The notes under the pieces are model-generated. The model was not told the DNA's origin, searched no databases, and saw nothing but the letters and a program-made list of their open reading frames with translations. DNA of 64,000 bases from JAHRVQ01 sp964548025 (GTDB lineage: Bacteria > Pseudomonadota > Gammaproteobacteria > Pseudomonadales > Azotimanducaceae), in contig CAZJRI010000005.1 of NCBI GenBank assembly GCA_964548025.1, forward strand, positions 1-64,000, in the 5' to 3' direction. Positions within the stretch are counted from its first letter, which is position 1, and every line of letters begins with the position of its first letter. Shown in pieces: positions 47,445 to 55,474 of the stretch. The position numbers were made by a program, and so were the translations under genes.

Positions 47445-47482
47445 AGCGGGTATGGCGACCAACTGCGCCATACCCGCTTTTT
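47445..47482. terminator. Bidirectional rho-independent terminator
   Basis: A perfect 13-bp stem (47445-47457 with 47466-47478) and 8-base loop, followed by a T-run on the + strand and preceded by an A-rich stretch that gives a T-run on the other strand. It can end the rightward hydratase gene and the leftward zinc-ribbon gene. Confidence 0.85.
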
Positions 47483-47558
47483 GAATACTACCTGATCAGA
47501 ATACGGTTGCATTCCGAGAGAAATGCAGATGAAGATTTAGATCTTCGACATTTGACTA

Positions 47559-47762
47559 TCACATACCCGGTACGAAGATGTGGAGCAAATAAAGAAGAAC
47601 AGGAAAGAAGATACAGAGCCAAAGTAAGGCCCACATACCTGATTCGGTAAGACCCTCGCCATCTTCTTCACTTTCAGCGTCGGATGAAGCTTGACACCTG
47701 GGACAGCCCCAGGACGCATCCGTCATCTCGAATCCGCATTTCGGACACTTTTTATTCGCCAC
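47559..47762 (-). CDS. Small zinc-ribbon membrane protein
   Basis: A 67-residue protein with an N-terminal zinc ribbon (CPKCGFEM ... CPRCQ), an acidic linker, and a C-terminal TM segment (MWALLWLCIFFPVLLYLLHIF). The start is GTG, with AGGAGG well placed upstream. The function is unknown. Confidence 0.75.
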   Translation of the reverse strand: MANKKCPKCGFEMTDASWGCPRCQASSDAESEEDGEGLTESGMWALLWLCIFFPVLLYLLHIFVPGM

Positions 47763-47944
47763 GCTAGCCCTCCTGCTTGTACAAGAAGCACAGTAAATTA
47801 ACGGTCTCAGTGTAACATTTGCGCCAACGGAAGGGGAAACCGTCCACTCAATGACTTGAGATTCAAGCTGGAAGTATGGCAGGGTACTTTTGTCTCGATC
47901 ATGGCGATTCTGATTTCGCTGATATTTCCGACAGAGGGAGAAAC

Positions 47945-48409
47945 ATGAAGAATAATCTGCATACAGTTATTGCAATAATGGGGCTGATTCTGCTGTCACT
48001 TTCTGCGCAGGCGCAGCAATCAGGTGTCATCGCCCCACCACCTGCTGTCGACCTCTTTCTCGAAGTGACCACCGGTCCAAAGGGTGCACCCGTTCTCTCT
48101 GAAAGTGAATTCAAGCTGGTTGCGGGCGGTTATTATCGATTCAACTTTGTCTGCCCCGACGTAAAAGATGATGAGAGGGGCTTCCAATTCAGGGCAACAA
48201 GATTGGTTGCGAACTCGCACATCAGGGTCTTTAGCGTTGGCAATATCGAACTCTATCTGCAGGGCCAGACATTCCGCGCAATTCAGTGTGATGAGGCCGG
48301 TTCAGCCAGATTCAGCTTCCACCCGATGCGAAAGGGAGTCTATGAAATTGACGTTGCTGATCATTCCGATCCTCCTCAGCAGGCACTCGGCAAAATAGTA
48401 GTAGATTGA
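47945..48409 (+). CDS. Exported hypothetical protein
   Basis: About 154 residues with a clear signal peptide (VIAIMGLILLSLSAQA). The mature domain looks all-beta (VDLFLEVTTGPKGAP, YYRFNFVCPD, GVYEIDVADHSDPP), compatible with a cupredoxin-like or similar sandwich, but no copper ligands are clear. The ATG at 47945 has GGGAG upstream and gives the correct signal peptide; the frame is open to 47876. Confidence 0.7.
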   Translation: MKNNLHTVIAIMGLILLSLSAQAQQSGVIAPPPAVDLFLEVTTGPKGAPVLSESEFKLVAGGYYRFNFVCPDVKDDERGFQFRATRLVANSHIRVFSVGNIELYLQGQTFRAIQCDEAGSARFSFHPMRKGVYEIDVADHSDPPQQALGKIVVD

Positions 48410-48582
48410 TCACCATAGATTCTATTAGACGGAACGATACCGTGGGTACTCAGTACTCTCGTTTTCATTCAATTTCGTCAATCATTGATGTGGCGTGATC
48501 CCCGATTGTTATCCCGATTTGGTAAGGCATCCGTGATCGTGTTACCTTGATAAAAAACAATAACAATCGGAGGAGATGTTCA

Positions 48583-50400
48583 GTGAGCAAGGTATTGAAG
48601 AAAGAGTATTCCAATTTGGGTTTTGATCCTGACGAGTTGCGCGCTAAATACAAGGCGGAACGGGACAAGAGAATTCGCCCTGACGGCAACGCCCAGTATG
48701 TGGAAGTCAGTGGTGAGTTTGAACATTATACTGACGATCCCTACGTTGAACCCGGCTTCAGCCGTGAACCGCTTACCGATGAGGTTGATGTCGTCATCAT
48801 TGGCGGGGGCTTCGGTGGTTTACTGGCTGGTGCGAGATTTCGCGAGGCGGGCTTAAAAGATATCCGTATTATTGAAGCAGGTGGTGATTTTGGCGGCACC
48901 TGGTACTGGAATCGCTACCCTGGTGCCCAGTGTGACATTGAAGCGTATTGTTATCTGCCGTTGCTCGAGGAACTCGGTTATATGCCCAAGGAGAAATACT
49001 CCTACGCACCCGAGATTTACGAGCACTCACAACGGATTGCCAAATCATTTGATCTATACGAGTCTGCATGTTTCCAGACCAGGGTGACAGATCTTGAGTG
49101 GGATGAAGATGCTGCACGCTGGACGGTATCAACTAACCGTGACGATGCTATGAGAGCCCGTTTTGTTGTGATGGCCACGGGACCGTTGAATAGACCCAAG
49201 TTGCCATCGATCCCGGGGATTGAATCTTTCGAGGGGCATACTTTTCACACCAGCAGGTGGGATTATGAATACACGGGTGGTGACAATAATGGCAATCTGC
49301 ACAAGCTCTCCGACAAACGAGTTGCTGTTATCGGCACAGGCGCAACCACCATCCAGAGCGTACCTTATGTAGGGGAGTCTGCCGAACACCTCTACCTGTT
49401 TCAACGCACGCCCTCCTCGGTAGATGAGCGTGGTAATTCACCAACCGATCAAAGCTGGGCAGAGTCCCTTGAACCCGGTTGGCAAAGAGAGAGAAGGCAG
49501 AACTTCAACGATATGGTCATAGGCCGGCCAGTCAAGGAGGACCTGGTTAACGATGGCTGGACTGAAATCTTCCGTAGTCTGGCCAGCATGGTGCCGTCTG
49601 AGCGCAAAGCGGAAATATCTCCGGCAGAAGCTGCAGAACTCGCAGAACTTGCCGACTTCAAGAAGATGAATGGCATTCGTGCCCGCGTTGATGCAACAGT
49701 AACGGACAAAGATACTGCAGAGACGCTCAAACCCTGGTATCGACAATTCTGCAAACGCCCGACATTTAACGATGAATATCTGCCGACATTCAACCTGCCA
49801 AATGTCACGCTGATAGACACTAGCGACACCCAGGGCGTCGAGAGAATTACGAAAAATGGCGTAGTCGCAAACGGCGTGGAATATGAGGTTGATTGCATAA
49901 TCTATGCAACAGGATTCGAGGTAGGCACCTCCTATACACGCCGTGCCGGTTATGAAATTCACGGTCAGGACGGGGTCAAGCTGTCAGAGTACTGGTCAGA
50001 TGGCATGAAGACCATGCATGGTTTTTCCAGTCATGGTTTTCCAAATTGCTTCCAGCTTGGTCTGGGTCAGAATGGGCTTTCAGTCAATCTTACCGCGGTA
50101 CTTGACGATCAGGCCCAGCATGTAGCCTACATCATCAGTGAAATCATCAAGCGTGGCGCTCGTTATTCACAACCGACCGTAGAGGCCGAGGCAGAATGGG
50201 TCAAGACCATCAGAAGCCTGTCAGTATTAGGTACTGAGTTTTTTGAAGCCTGCACTCCGGGGTATTACAACAACGAGGGTAAGGTGGGTGAAGGCGGTGG
50301 CATTAACACTGAGTCTTATGCGCCGGGTCTTAATGCCTTCAACGCGATTTTAAGGGAGTGGCGCGACTCAGGTGAAATGTCGGGCCTCGAACTCGGTTAA
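48583..50400 (+). CDS. Flavin-containing monooxygenase, Baeyer-Villiger type
   Basis: About 605 residues. The FAD site is VVIIGGGFGGLLAG, followed by GGTWYWNRYPGAQCD and a second Rossmann motif VAVIGTGATTIQ. The Baeyer-Villiger fingerprint FxGxxxHxxxWD is present in FEGHTFHTSRWD. Such enzymes insert oxygen next to a ketone, producing esters or lactones from cyclic or steroid-like ketones, using NADPH and O2. The GTG start has CGGAGGAG upstream. A longer TTG frame to 48547 is not needed. Confidence 0.9.
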   Translation: MSKVLKKEYSNLGFDPDELRAKYKAERDKRIRPDGNAQYVEVSGEFEHYTDDPYVEPGFSREPLTDEVDVVIIGGGFGGLLAGARFREAGLKDIRIIEAGGDFGGTWYWNRYPGAQCDIEAYCYLPLLEELGYMPKEKYSYAPEIYEHSQRIAKSFDLYESACFQTRVTDLEWDEDAARWTVSTNRDDAMRARFVVMATGPLNRPKLPSIPGIESFEGHTFHTSRWDYEYTGGDNNGNLHKLSDKRVAVIGTGATTIQSVPYVGESAEHLYLFQRTPSSVDERGNSPTDQSWAESLEPGWQRERRQNFNDMVIGRPVKEDLVNDGWTEIFRSLASMVPSERKAEISPAEAAELAELADFKKMNGIRARVDATVTDKDTAETLKPWYRQFCKRPTFNDEYLPTFNLPNVTLIDTSDTQGVERITKNGVVANGVEYEVDCIIYATGFEVGTSYTRRAGYEIHGQDGVKLSEYWSDGMKTMHGFSSHGFPNCFQLGLGQNGLSVNLTAVLDDQAQHVAYIISEIIKRGARYSQPTVEAEAEWVKTIRSLSVLGTEFFEACTPGYYNNEGKVGEGGGINTESYAPGLNAFNAILREWRDSGEMSGLELG

Positions 50401-50416
50401 GCCGGATAATTCTACG

Positions 50417-50450
50417 GGAGAGAGTAGCATGAGCTACTCCCTCCTGTTTA
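50417..50450 (+). terminator. Terminator-like hairpin after the monooxygenase
   Basis: A 12-bp stem with one mismatch (50417-50428 with 50433-50444) and a 4-base loop, followed by a short T-rich TGTTTA. Confidence 0.6.
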
Positions 50451-50494
50451 GTAGCGCATTCGAGTCGTAATTACAGAACTGCCTGAACAGTAAA

Positions 50495-51109
50495 TTACTG
50501 ACGAGTTAATACATTTTGATCCGTGTGATCGAATGTCTTTCCATAAATCTCAAGAACTGTTGTCTCTGAATAGGACAGTTCGTCATCATGAACTGTTATG
50601 TGATGATGGAACTCTACAGTACGTGCGTTCCTCTGCATGAAAGGTGACTGAATAATTTGCCAGTCTTCATTATTCAGGTCTGCTGAGACTTTAAGGGCAA
50701 TACTGCCGTCCTTTTCTTTTTCGCCACTATGGGTTCCACCAGCGATGACACTCACCGCACGAGGGATGGTCAACGAATGCATTATGATCCCCTCACTTGC
50801 ATCCCACATCCAGTAACCGGTTTCATCGTGGAATACTTCATCGTTGGACTTGCGTTGAACGATCTGACGGTAGTGGAGTACTGCTAAAGTCTGTGATTCA
50901 GCATTGGTGACATCTCCAATCGCTTCGAAGGTAATAGTCTCATAATAGGGGTTGTTTTCTTCGCCATCCGGTTCGGGGGCAATATCAATACCCTTATCGC
51001 CGCGCCAGGTCCCAATGAGTTCGCTCAGTGGCCCGTAGTCAATGCTGTCATCCACTGCTTGATCCTCTTGTTTGCCAGAAAGGGGGGGTGAGTGTCTCTC
51101 AGTTTGCAT
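50495..51109 (-). CDS. Nitrobindin-like (THAP4/FABP-like haem-binding) protein
   Basis: A 204-residue beta-barrel protein. LSELIGTWRGDKG, YYETITFEAIGD, HDETGYWMWD and EFHHHITVHDDELSYSETT fit the nitrobindin group, which binds haem in a lipocalin-like barrel. The acidic and hydrophilic N-terminus (first 25 residues) is not part of the domain. Activity (NO/peroxynitrite chemistry) is known for some members only. ATG start, weak ribosome site. Confidence 0.7.
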   Translation of the reverse strand: MQTERHSPPLSGKQEDQAVDDSIDYGPLSELIGTWRGDKGIDIAPEPDGEENNPYYETITFEAIGDVTNAESQTLAVLHYRQIVQRKSNDEVFHDETGYWMWDASEGIIMHSLTIPRAVSVIAGGTHSGEKEKDGSIALKVSADLNNEDWQIIQSPFMQRNARTVEFHHHITVHDDELSYSETTVLEIYGKTFDHTDQNVLTRQ

Positions 51110-51269
51110 GTTGCAGCTGACAAATGCACCTAACCATTGATTCTATTGGCTCGGGTAAAGTAATCTCACCCAAACAATAAGAATTTGAAACATAGATGAC
51201 TGACATTGCTTGTTTTAGCTTTAGTGAAGAGATTGTCTCAATCGATCAGATAAGTGAAGGTACATAGGC

Positions 51270-52352
51270 ATGGGCTCCTATCTTTTAAAGCGCCTGCTTC
51301 TGATCGTGCCCACCCTGTTCGGTATTATCCTGATCAATTTTGTCATCGTGCAATTTGCGCCTGGCGGCCCGGTTGAGCAGATTATTGCCCAGACGGCCTT
51401 CGGACTGAGTTCAAGCACCACGGGTGTCAGCGGTGGCAGTGATGTTGGCTCTTCAGGCAATACAAGCAATCTGGATGCTGGCGCAAGCTACGGTCTGCCG
51501 CTCGAAGTCATCGAAGAACTGGAGCGCCAGTTCGGGTTTGACAAGCCACCCCACGAACGATTCCTGACCATGGTGGGTAACTATATGGTGCTGGATTTCG
51601 GGACCAGTTTTTTCCAGGACCGTCCCGTGGTGGATCTGATAGTGGAGCGCATGCCAGTGTCAATCTCGCTCGGATTATGGTCATTGCTGATGATCTACGG
51701 CATATCGATACCGCTGGGTATCGCTAAAGCCGTCAGAAATGGCAGCCCCTTTGATATCTGGACCAGTGCACTAATTTTTATCGGCTATGCAATCCCGGGA
51801 TTCATCTTCGCCGTGCTGTTAATTGTTTTATTCGCTGGTGGCAACTATCTGGATGTTTTTCCGTTGCGTGGTCTGGTCTCCGACAATTGGGCTGATCTCA
51901 GTTGGGGAGACAGGATCCTTGATTATCTCTGGCACCTTACCCTGCCGATTATGGCACTCACTATTGGTGGTTTTGCCACGCTGACGATGCTGACAAAGAA
52001 CTCCTTTCTGGAAGAAATAAGCAAGCAGTTCGTACTCACTGCCCGGGCCAAGGGACTGACTGAAATACGCGTCCTCTACGGGCATGTGTTTCGAAATGCC
52101 ATGTTGATCGTGATTGCCGGATTCCCCGCCGCGTTTATCGGTATCCTCTTTACCGGTTCGTTGTTGATTGAAGTGATATTTTCTCTGGATGGTATGGGAC
52201 TGCTGAGTTATGAAGCGGTGATCAAGCGGGACTACCCGATTCTGTTTGGTACGCTTTTCTGCTTTACATTGATTGGACTCGTGATGCACCTGATCGGTGA
52301 TATGGTCTATGTACTTGTTGATCCGCGAATTGACTTCGAGACTCGCGAATGA
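51270..52352 (+). CDS. yejB: ABC transporter permease, YejB-like
   Basis: A 360-residue inner-membrane permease of the oligopeptide/microcin C type. The N-terminal LLKRLLLIVPTLFGIILINF and APGGPVEQ are typical of YejB/DppB permeases, followed by six membrane segments and the EAA loop RAKGLTEIRVLYGHVFRNAML. It overlaps yejE by four bases (ATGA), so the two are co-translated. It forms the channel together with YejE; the energising ATPase is not in the window. Confidence 0.88.
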   Translation: MGSYLLKRLLLIVPTLFGIILINFVIVQFAPGGPVEQIIAQTAFGLSSSTTGVSGGSDVGSSGNTSNLDAGASYGLPLEVIEELERQFGFDKPPHERFLTMVGNYMVLDFGTSFFQDRPVVDLIVERMPVSISLGLWSLLMIYGISIPLGIAKAVRNGSPFDIWTSALIFIGYAIPGFIFAVLLIVLFAGGNYLDVFPLRGLVSDNWADLSWGDRILDYLWHLTLPIMALTIGGFATLTMLTKNSFLEEISKQFVLTARAKGLTEIRVLYGHVFRNAMLIVIAGFPAAFIGILFTGSLLIEVIFSLDGMGLLSYEAVIKRDYPILFGTLFCFTLIGLVMHLIGDMVYVLVDPRIDFETRE

Positions 52353-53389
52353 ATGCGGTCACACTGCGTCGCTGGCGGCAATTCAAGTCAAATCGTCGAG
52401 GATTCTGGTCACTCTGGATTTTCGCTTTTCTTTTTATTCTCTCGCTCTGCGCAGAAATGATCGCCAATGATGATCCGATTGTGATCAGGATCAATGGTGA
52501 ACATCGATTCCCCGCGTTTGTGACTTATACCGAGCAGGAACTCGGCGGTGTTCTACCGGTGGCAGCTCAATACAGCGATCCATTCGTGAAGGAACTGATA
52601 GAAGAATCCGGGGGCTGGATGCTGATGCCGATTATCCCCTTCAGCTTTGATACACAGGACGTTTATATTGAATCCTCGGCACCGGCGCCTCCATCTGCGG
52701 ATCACTGGCTGGGCACAGACGACCGGGCCAGAGATACGCTGGCGAGACTTATTTATGGCTTTCGACTCTCTGTATTATTCGGGCTATCGCTCACAGCATT
52801 AAGTTCCGTGATTGGTATCACCGTCGGTGCTGTACAAGGCTATTTCGGTGGCATGGTTGATCTTGCCGGGCAGCGATTTGTAGAGATCTGGGCTGGCCTG
52901 CCAATCCTTCTCACACTGATTATTCTGGCCAGCGTTGTTGACCCGAATGTTTTCTGGTTGCTTGGCATACTTACGCTGTTTAGTTGGATGCCATTGGTGG
53001 GCGTTGTAAGGGCTGAGTTTCTGCGCACACGTAATTTCGAATTCGTACGCGCTGCCCGTGCCCTTGGGGTTAAGGATGTTCAAATCATGCGTCGTCATGT
53101 ACTGCCCAATGCAATGGTTGCAGCGCTCACATTTCTGCCCTTTATCTTAAGTGGTGCAGTGACGACGCTGACAGCTCTCGATTTTCTCGGATTTGGTTTA
53201 CCGGCAGACTCCCCTTCGCTTGGTGAATTGCTGGCGCAGGGCAAGAACAATCTGCAGGCACCCTGGTTGGGCCTGTCGGGATTTGTGACACTCGGTCTTA
53301 TGCTGACCCTGTTAATATTTGTTGGTGAGGGCTTGAGGGATGCATTCGATCCACGTCACCAGGGTACCCAGGCATCGGCGATTGACTAG
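52349..53389 (+). CDS. yejE: ABC transporter permease, YejE-like
   Basis: A 346-residue partner permease. NRRGFWSLWIFAFLFILSL, ANDDPIVIRINGEHRFPA, ADHWLGTDDRARDTLARLI and the EAA loop RAARALGVKDVQIMRRHVLPNA are characteristic of YejE. It follows yejB with a four-base overlap. In Escherichia coli yejA, yejB, yejE and yejF lie in one operon; here a yejA-like gene is inverted and convergent, and no yejF gene follows. Confidence 0.88.
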   Translation: MNAVTLRRWRQFKSNRRGFWSLWIFAFLFILSLCAEMIANDDPIVIRINGEHRFPAFVTYTEQELGGVLPVAAQYSDPFVKELIEESGGWMLMPIIPFSFDTQDVYIESSAPAPPSADHWLGTDDRARDTLARLIYGFRLSVLFGLSLTALSSVIGITVGAVQGYFGGMVDLAGQRFVEIWAGLPILLTLIILASVVDPNVFWLLGILTLFSWMPLVGVVRAEFLRTRNFEFVRAARALGVKDVQIMRRHVLPNAMVAALTFLPFILSGAVTTLTALDFLGFGLPADSPSLGELLAQGKNNLQAPWLGLSGFVTLGLMLTLLIFVGEGLRDAFDPRHQGTQASAID

Positions 53390-53391
53390 GG

Positions 53392-55269
53392 TCATCTTCC
53401 AGTCAGTTCTGCCATTCCTTTGGCAACATTTTCAGCCTGTGTATCATCCCACCACCAGGTATCATGGGGTGCAACGCGTAACAGGCGGCTTGTAAGCTCT
53501 GGCTGACCAAATTTATCCCAGTAAACCTGTCGCCGCCCTGGTGAACCCAGCCCTGGTATGTAGTAGAAATTCCACAAAAGGATTCGATCCAGCGCTCTTG
53601 TGGCGGCATAAAAATCCTCAGGGTTTCTCGCGGCCATGACTTGTTCAATCATCGCATCCACGGCGGGATTTCTGATGTTGCTCCAGTTCTGTCCTCCTTT
53701 TGAATCGGCAGACGCGGACCCCAGTTGATTTCGCAGGTATATCCCTGGGGTATTGGTCGGCTCGAAGGATCGGCAGGTTCCGTCAAATTGACTATTGCGC
53801 ATTCGATGCAGCCAATTTGACAATTCAAGCTGTCTTGCTGTTGATTTGATACCTATCAGGTTCAGCATGCGCATCAGTGGCGTTTCCTGACGTAACGAAA
53901 AAGGGGAGTTAAATATCAGGCTAACAGTGAATGGTTCGCCCGTTTCAATATTGGTCATTATGCCATCACGAAGTTCCCAGCCAGCCGCCTGCATCAGTTC
54001 AAGTGCCCGTTTCACATTGTCGCGATCGTAGCCATAGCCACTGGTTTCATTACCTACCCACTCATGGGTGAAGACCCGGTCGGGAATCTGACCACGCCAG
54101 GGTTCCAATAGGGCCAGTTCTTTTTCAGACGGCAGACCGCTTGATGCCATGGGTGAATTATAGAAATAACTCTTGGCATAGTTATAAAAGCCGTACATGA
54201 GGACCCGATTGGTCCAGCTCCATTCAGACATCAGCCACAACGCTTCCCGAACCCTGACATCCTGGAATTTTTTCTTGTCCATATTCCAGTGAATCGGTGC
54301 CCACAATCCCCAGGGTTTTGAGATATCCACCAGGTCCTTTTTCAGAAATCCAGCCTCCACCGCAGGAAACCCGTAGGCAGTCACCCAGTTCTTGGAAACC
54401 GTCTCCTCACGGATGTCTATAACATCACCCTTGAGAGCTTCCAACATGACAGATTCATCCCGAAAGTAGTCATATTTCAGGCGATCAAAATTAAACCTGC
54501 CCTTGTTGACCGCGATGTCTGCTCCCCAGTAATTCTCAACCCGTTCATAGGTGATGTTTCGGCCCATTTGAAACTGGCCAATGCGATAAGGGCCACTGCC
54601 GAGGGGTGGTTCCGCGGTTGTTTTGGTAATGTCTCGTTTCTCCCAGTAGTGTTTGGGAAGGATGGAATAACCGCCGACAGTAAAGACCAGGTCAGGATTG
54701 CCTGGTGAGTTGGGTTTTGTCTTGAAGAGCACCTCGTTTTCGCTAATTCGCTCGATGCTGCCAAGCTCATAAAGCGCACTCTTTACGCCTGCCGCACCGT
54801 GCTTTTGCATGACCGAAAATGTGAACACCACGTCATCGGCTGTCAAGGGTTCGCCATCGTGCCAGTAGGCACCGTCGCGGATCTTGAATGCAAACTGTTT
54901 GTAGTCATCCGACACCCATACACCGGCTGCCAGGCGGCCATAGTGACTCGCCGGTTCATCAATCGCTGGTTCCAGCAGTCGATCATAGAGCGCCATGGTC
55001 GGACCAAGTCTATAACTTCGCCCCTCAACACGACCCTTGTCCAGAATGCCGTTAAAGCTGTCATAGGTACCATAATCAGGAAAGCGTACCGTGCCACCTT
55101 TCGGTGCATCCGGGTTGACATAATCGAAGTGACTGAAGTCGGCGCTGTACTTCAGGGGTTCGATATAAGACGTGCCATGCGAATATTCAATCGCATTGAC
55201 TGAAATCGGGATTATCAGGATTAATCCAAAGAGTTTTTGCCGCAGCATGAGCCGACTCGGTTTCCACAT
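53392..55269 (-). CDS. YejA-like extracellular solute-binding protein
   Basis: About 625 residues, family 5 solute-binding protein. A signal peptide lies in MLRQKLFGLILIIPISVNA. SADFSHFDYVNPDAPKGGTV, YDRLLEPAIDE and YWHDGEPLTADDVVFTF are typical of YejA/DppA-type peptide binding proteins. It probably delivers peptides to YejB/YejE, although it is transcribed on the opposite strand and meets yejE at its 3' end. ATGs at 55269 and 55248 both allow export; a GTG at 55299 is also open. No start has a strong ribosome site. Confidence 0.86.
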   Translation of the reverse strand: MWKPSRLMLRQKLFGLILIIPISVNAIEYSHGTSYIEPLKYSADFSHFDYVNPDAPKGGTVRFPDYGTYDSFNGILDKGRVEGRSYRLGPTMALYDRLLEPAIDEPASHYGRLAAGVWVSDDYKQFAFKIRDGAYWHDGEPLTADDVVFTFSVMQKHGAAGVKSALYELGSIERISENEVLFKTKPNSPGNPDLVFTVGGYSILPKHYWEKRDITKTTAEPPLGSGPYRIGQFQMGRNITYERVENYWGADIAVNKGRFNFDRLKYDYFRDESVMLEALKGDVIDIREETVSKNWVTAYGFPAVEAGFLKKDLVDISKPWGLWAPIHWNMDKKKFQDVRVREALWLMSEWSWTNRVLMYGFYNYAKSYFYNSPMASSGLPSEKELALLEPWRGQIPDRVFTHEWVGNETSGYGYDRDNVKRALELMQAAGWELRDGIMTNIETGEPFTVSLIFNSPFSLRQETPLMRMLNLIGIKSTARQLELSNWLHRMRNSQFDGTCRSFEPTNTPGIYLRNQLGSASADSKGGQNWSNIRNPAVDAMIEQVMAARNPEDFYAATRALDRILLWNFYYIPGLGSPGRRQVYWDKFGQPELTSRLLRVAPHDTWWWDDTQAENVAKGMAELTGR

Positions 55270-55474
55270 ACTGTTAATCGTACATGAAAGTACATTCACG
55301 AGGGGACAAAATATCTGATTCAGATGATATTTTTTGGACTGGGCACGGGACCACAGCGACGCGTTTTGTCAGACTGGATTTTAAGGTCTCCGTTGGCCCG
55401 AACTTACTGTCAGGAACTAACTATTTGGATCATGTTTTGATTTAACGGTTCTTGAGTAGTGTACTTGCAGCCAT

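Noticed and set aside
49438..49962. Leftward frame of 174 codons with many cysteines
   Set aside because: It lies antisense to the Baeyer-Villiger monooxygenase, and its cysteine and isoleucine richness follows from codon complementarity.
51828..52289. Leftward frame of 153 codons
   Set aside because: It is antisense to yejB.
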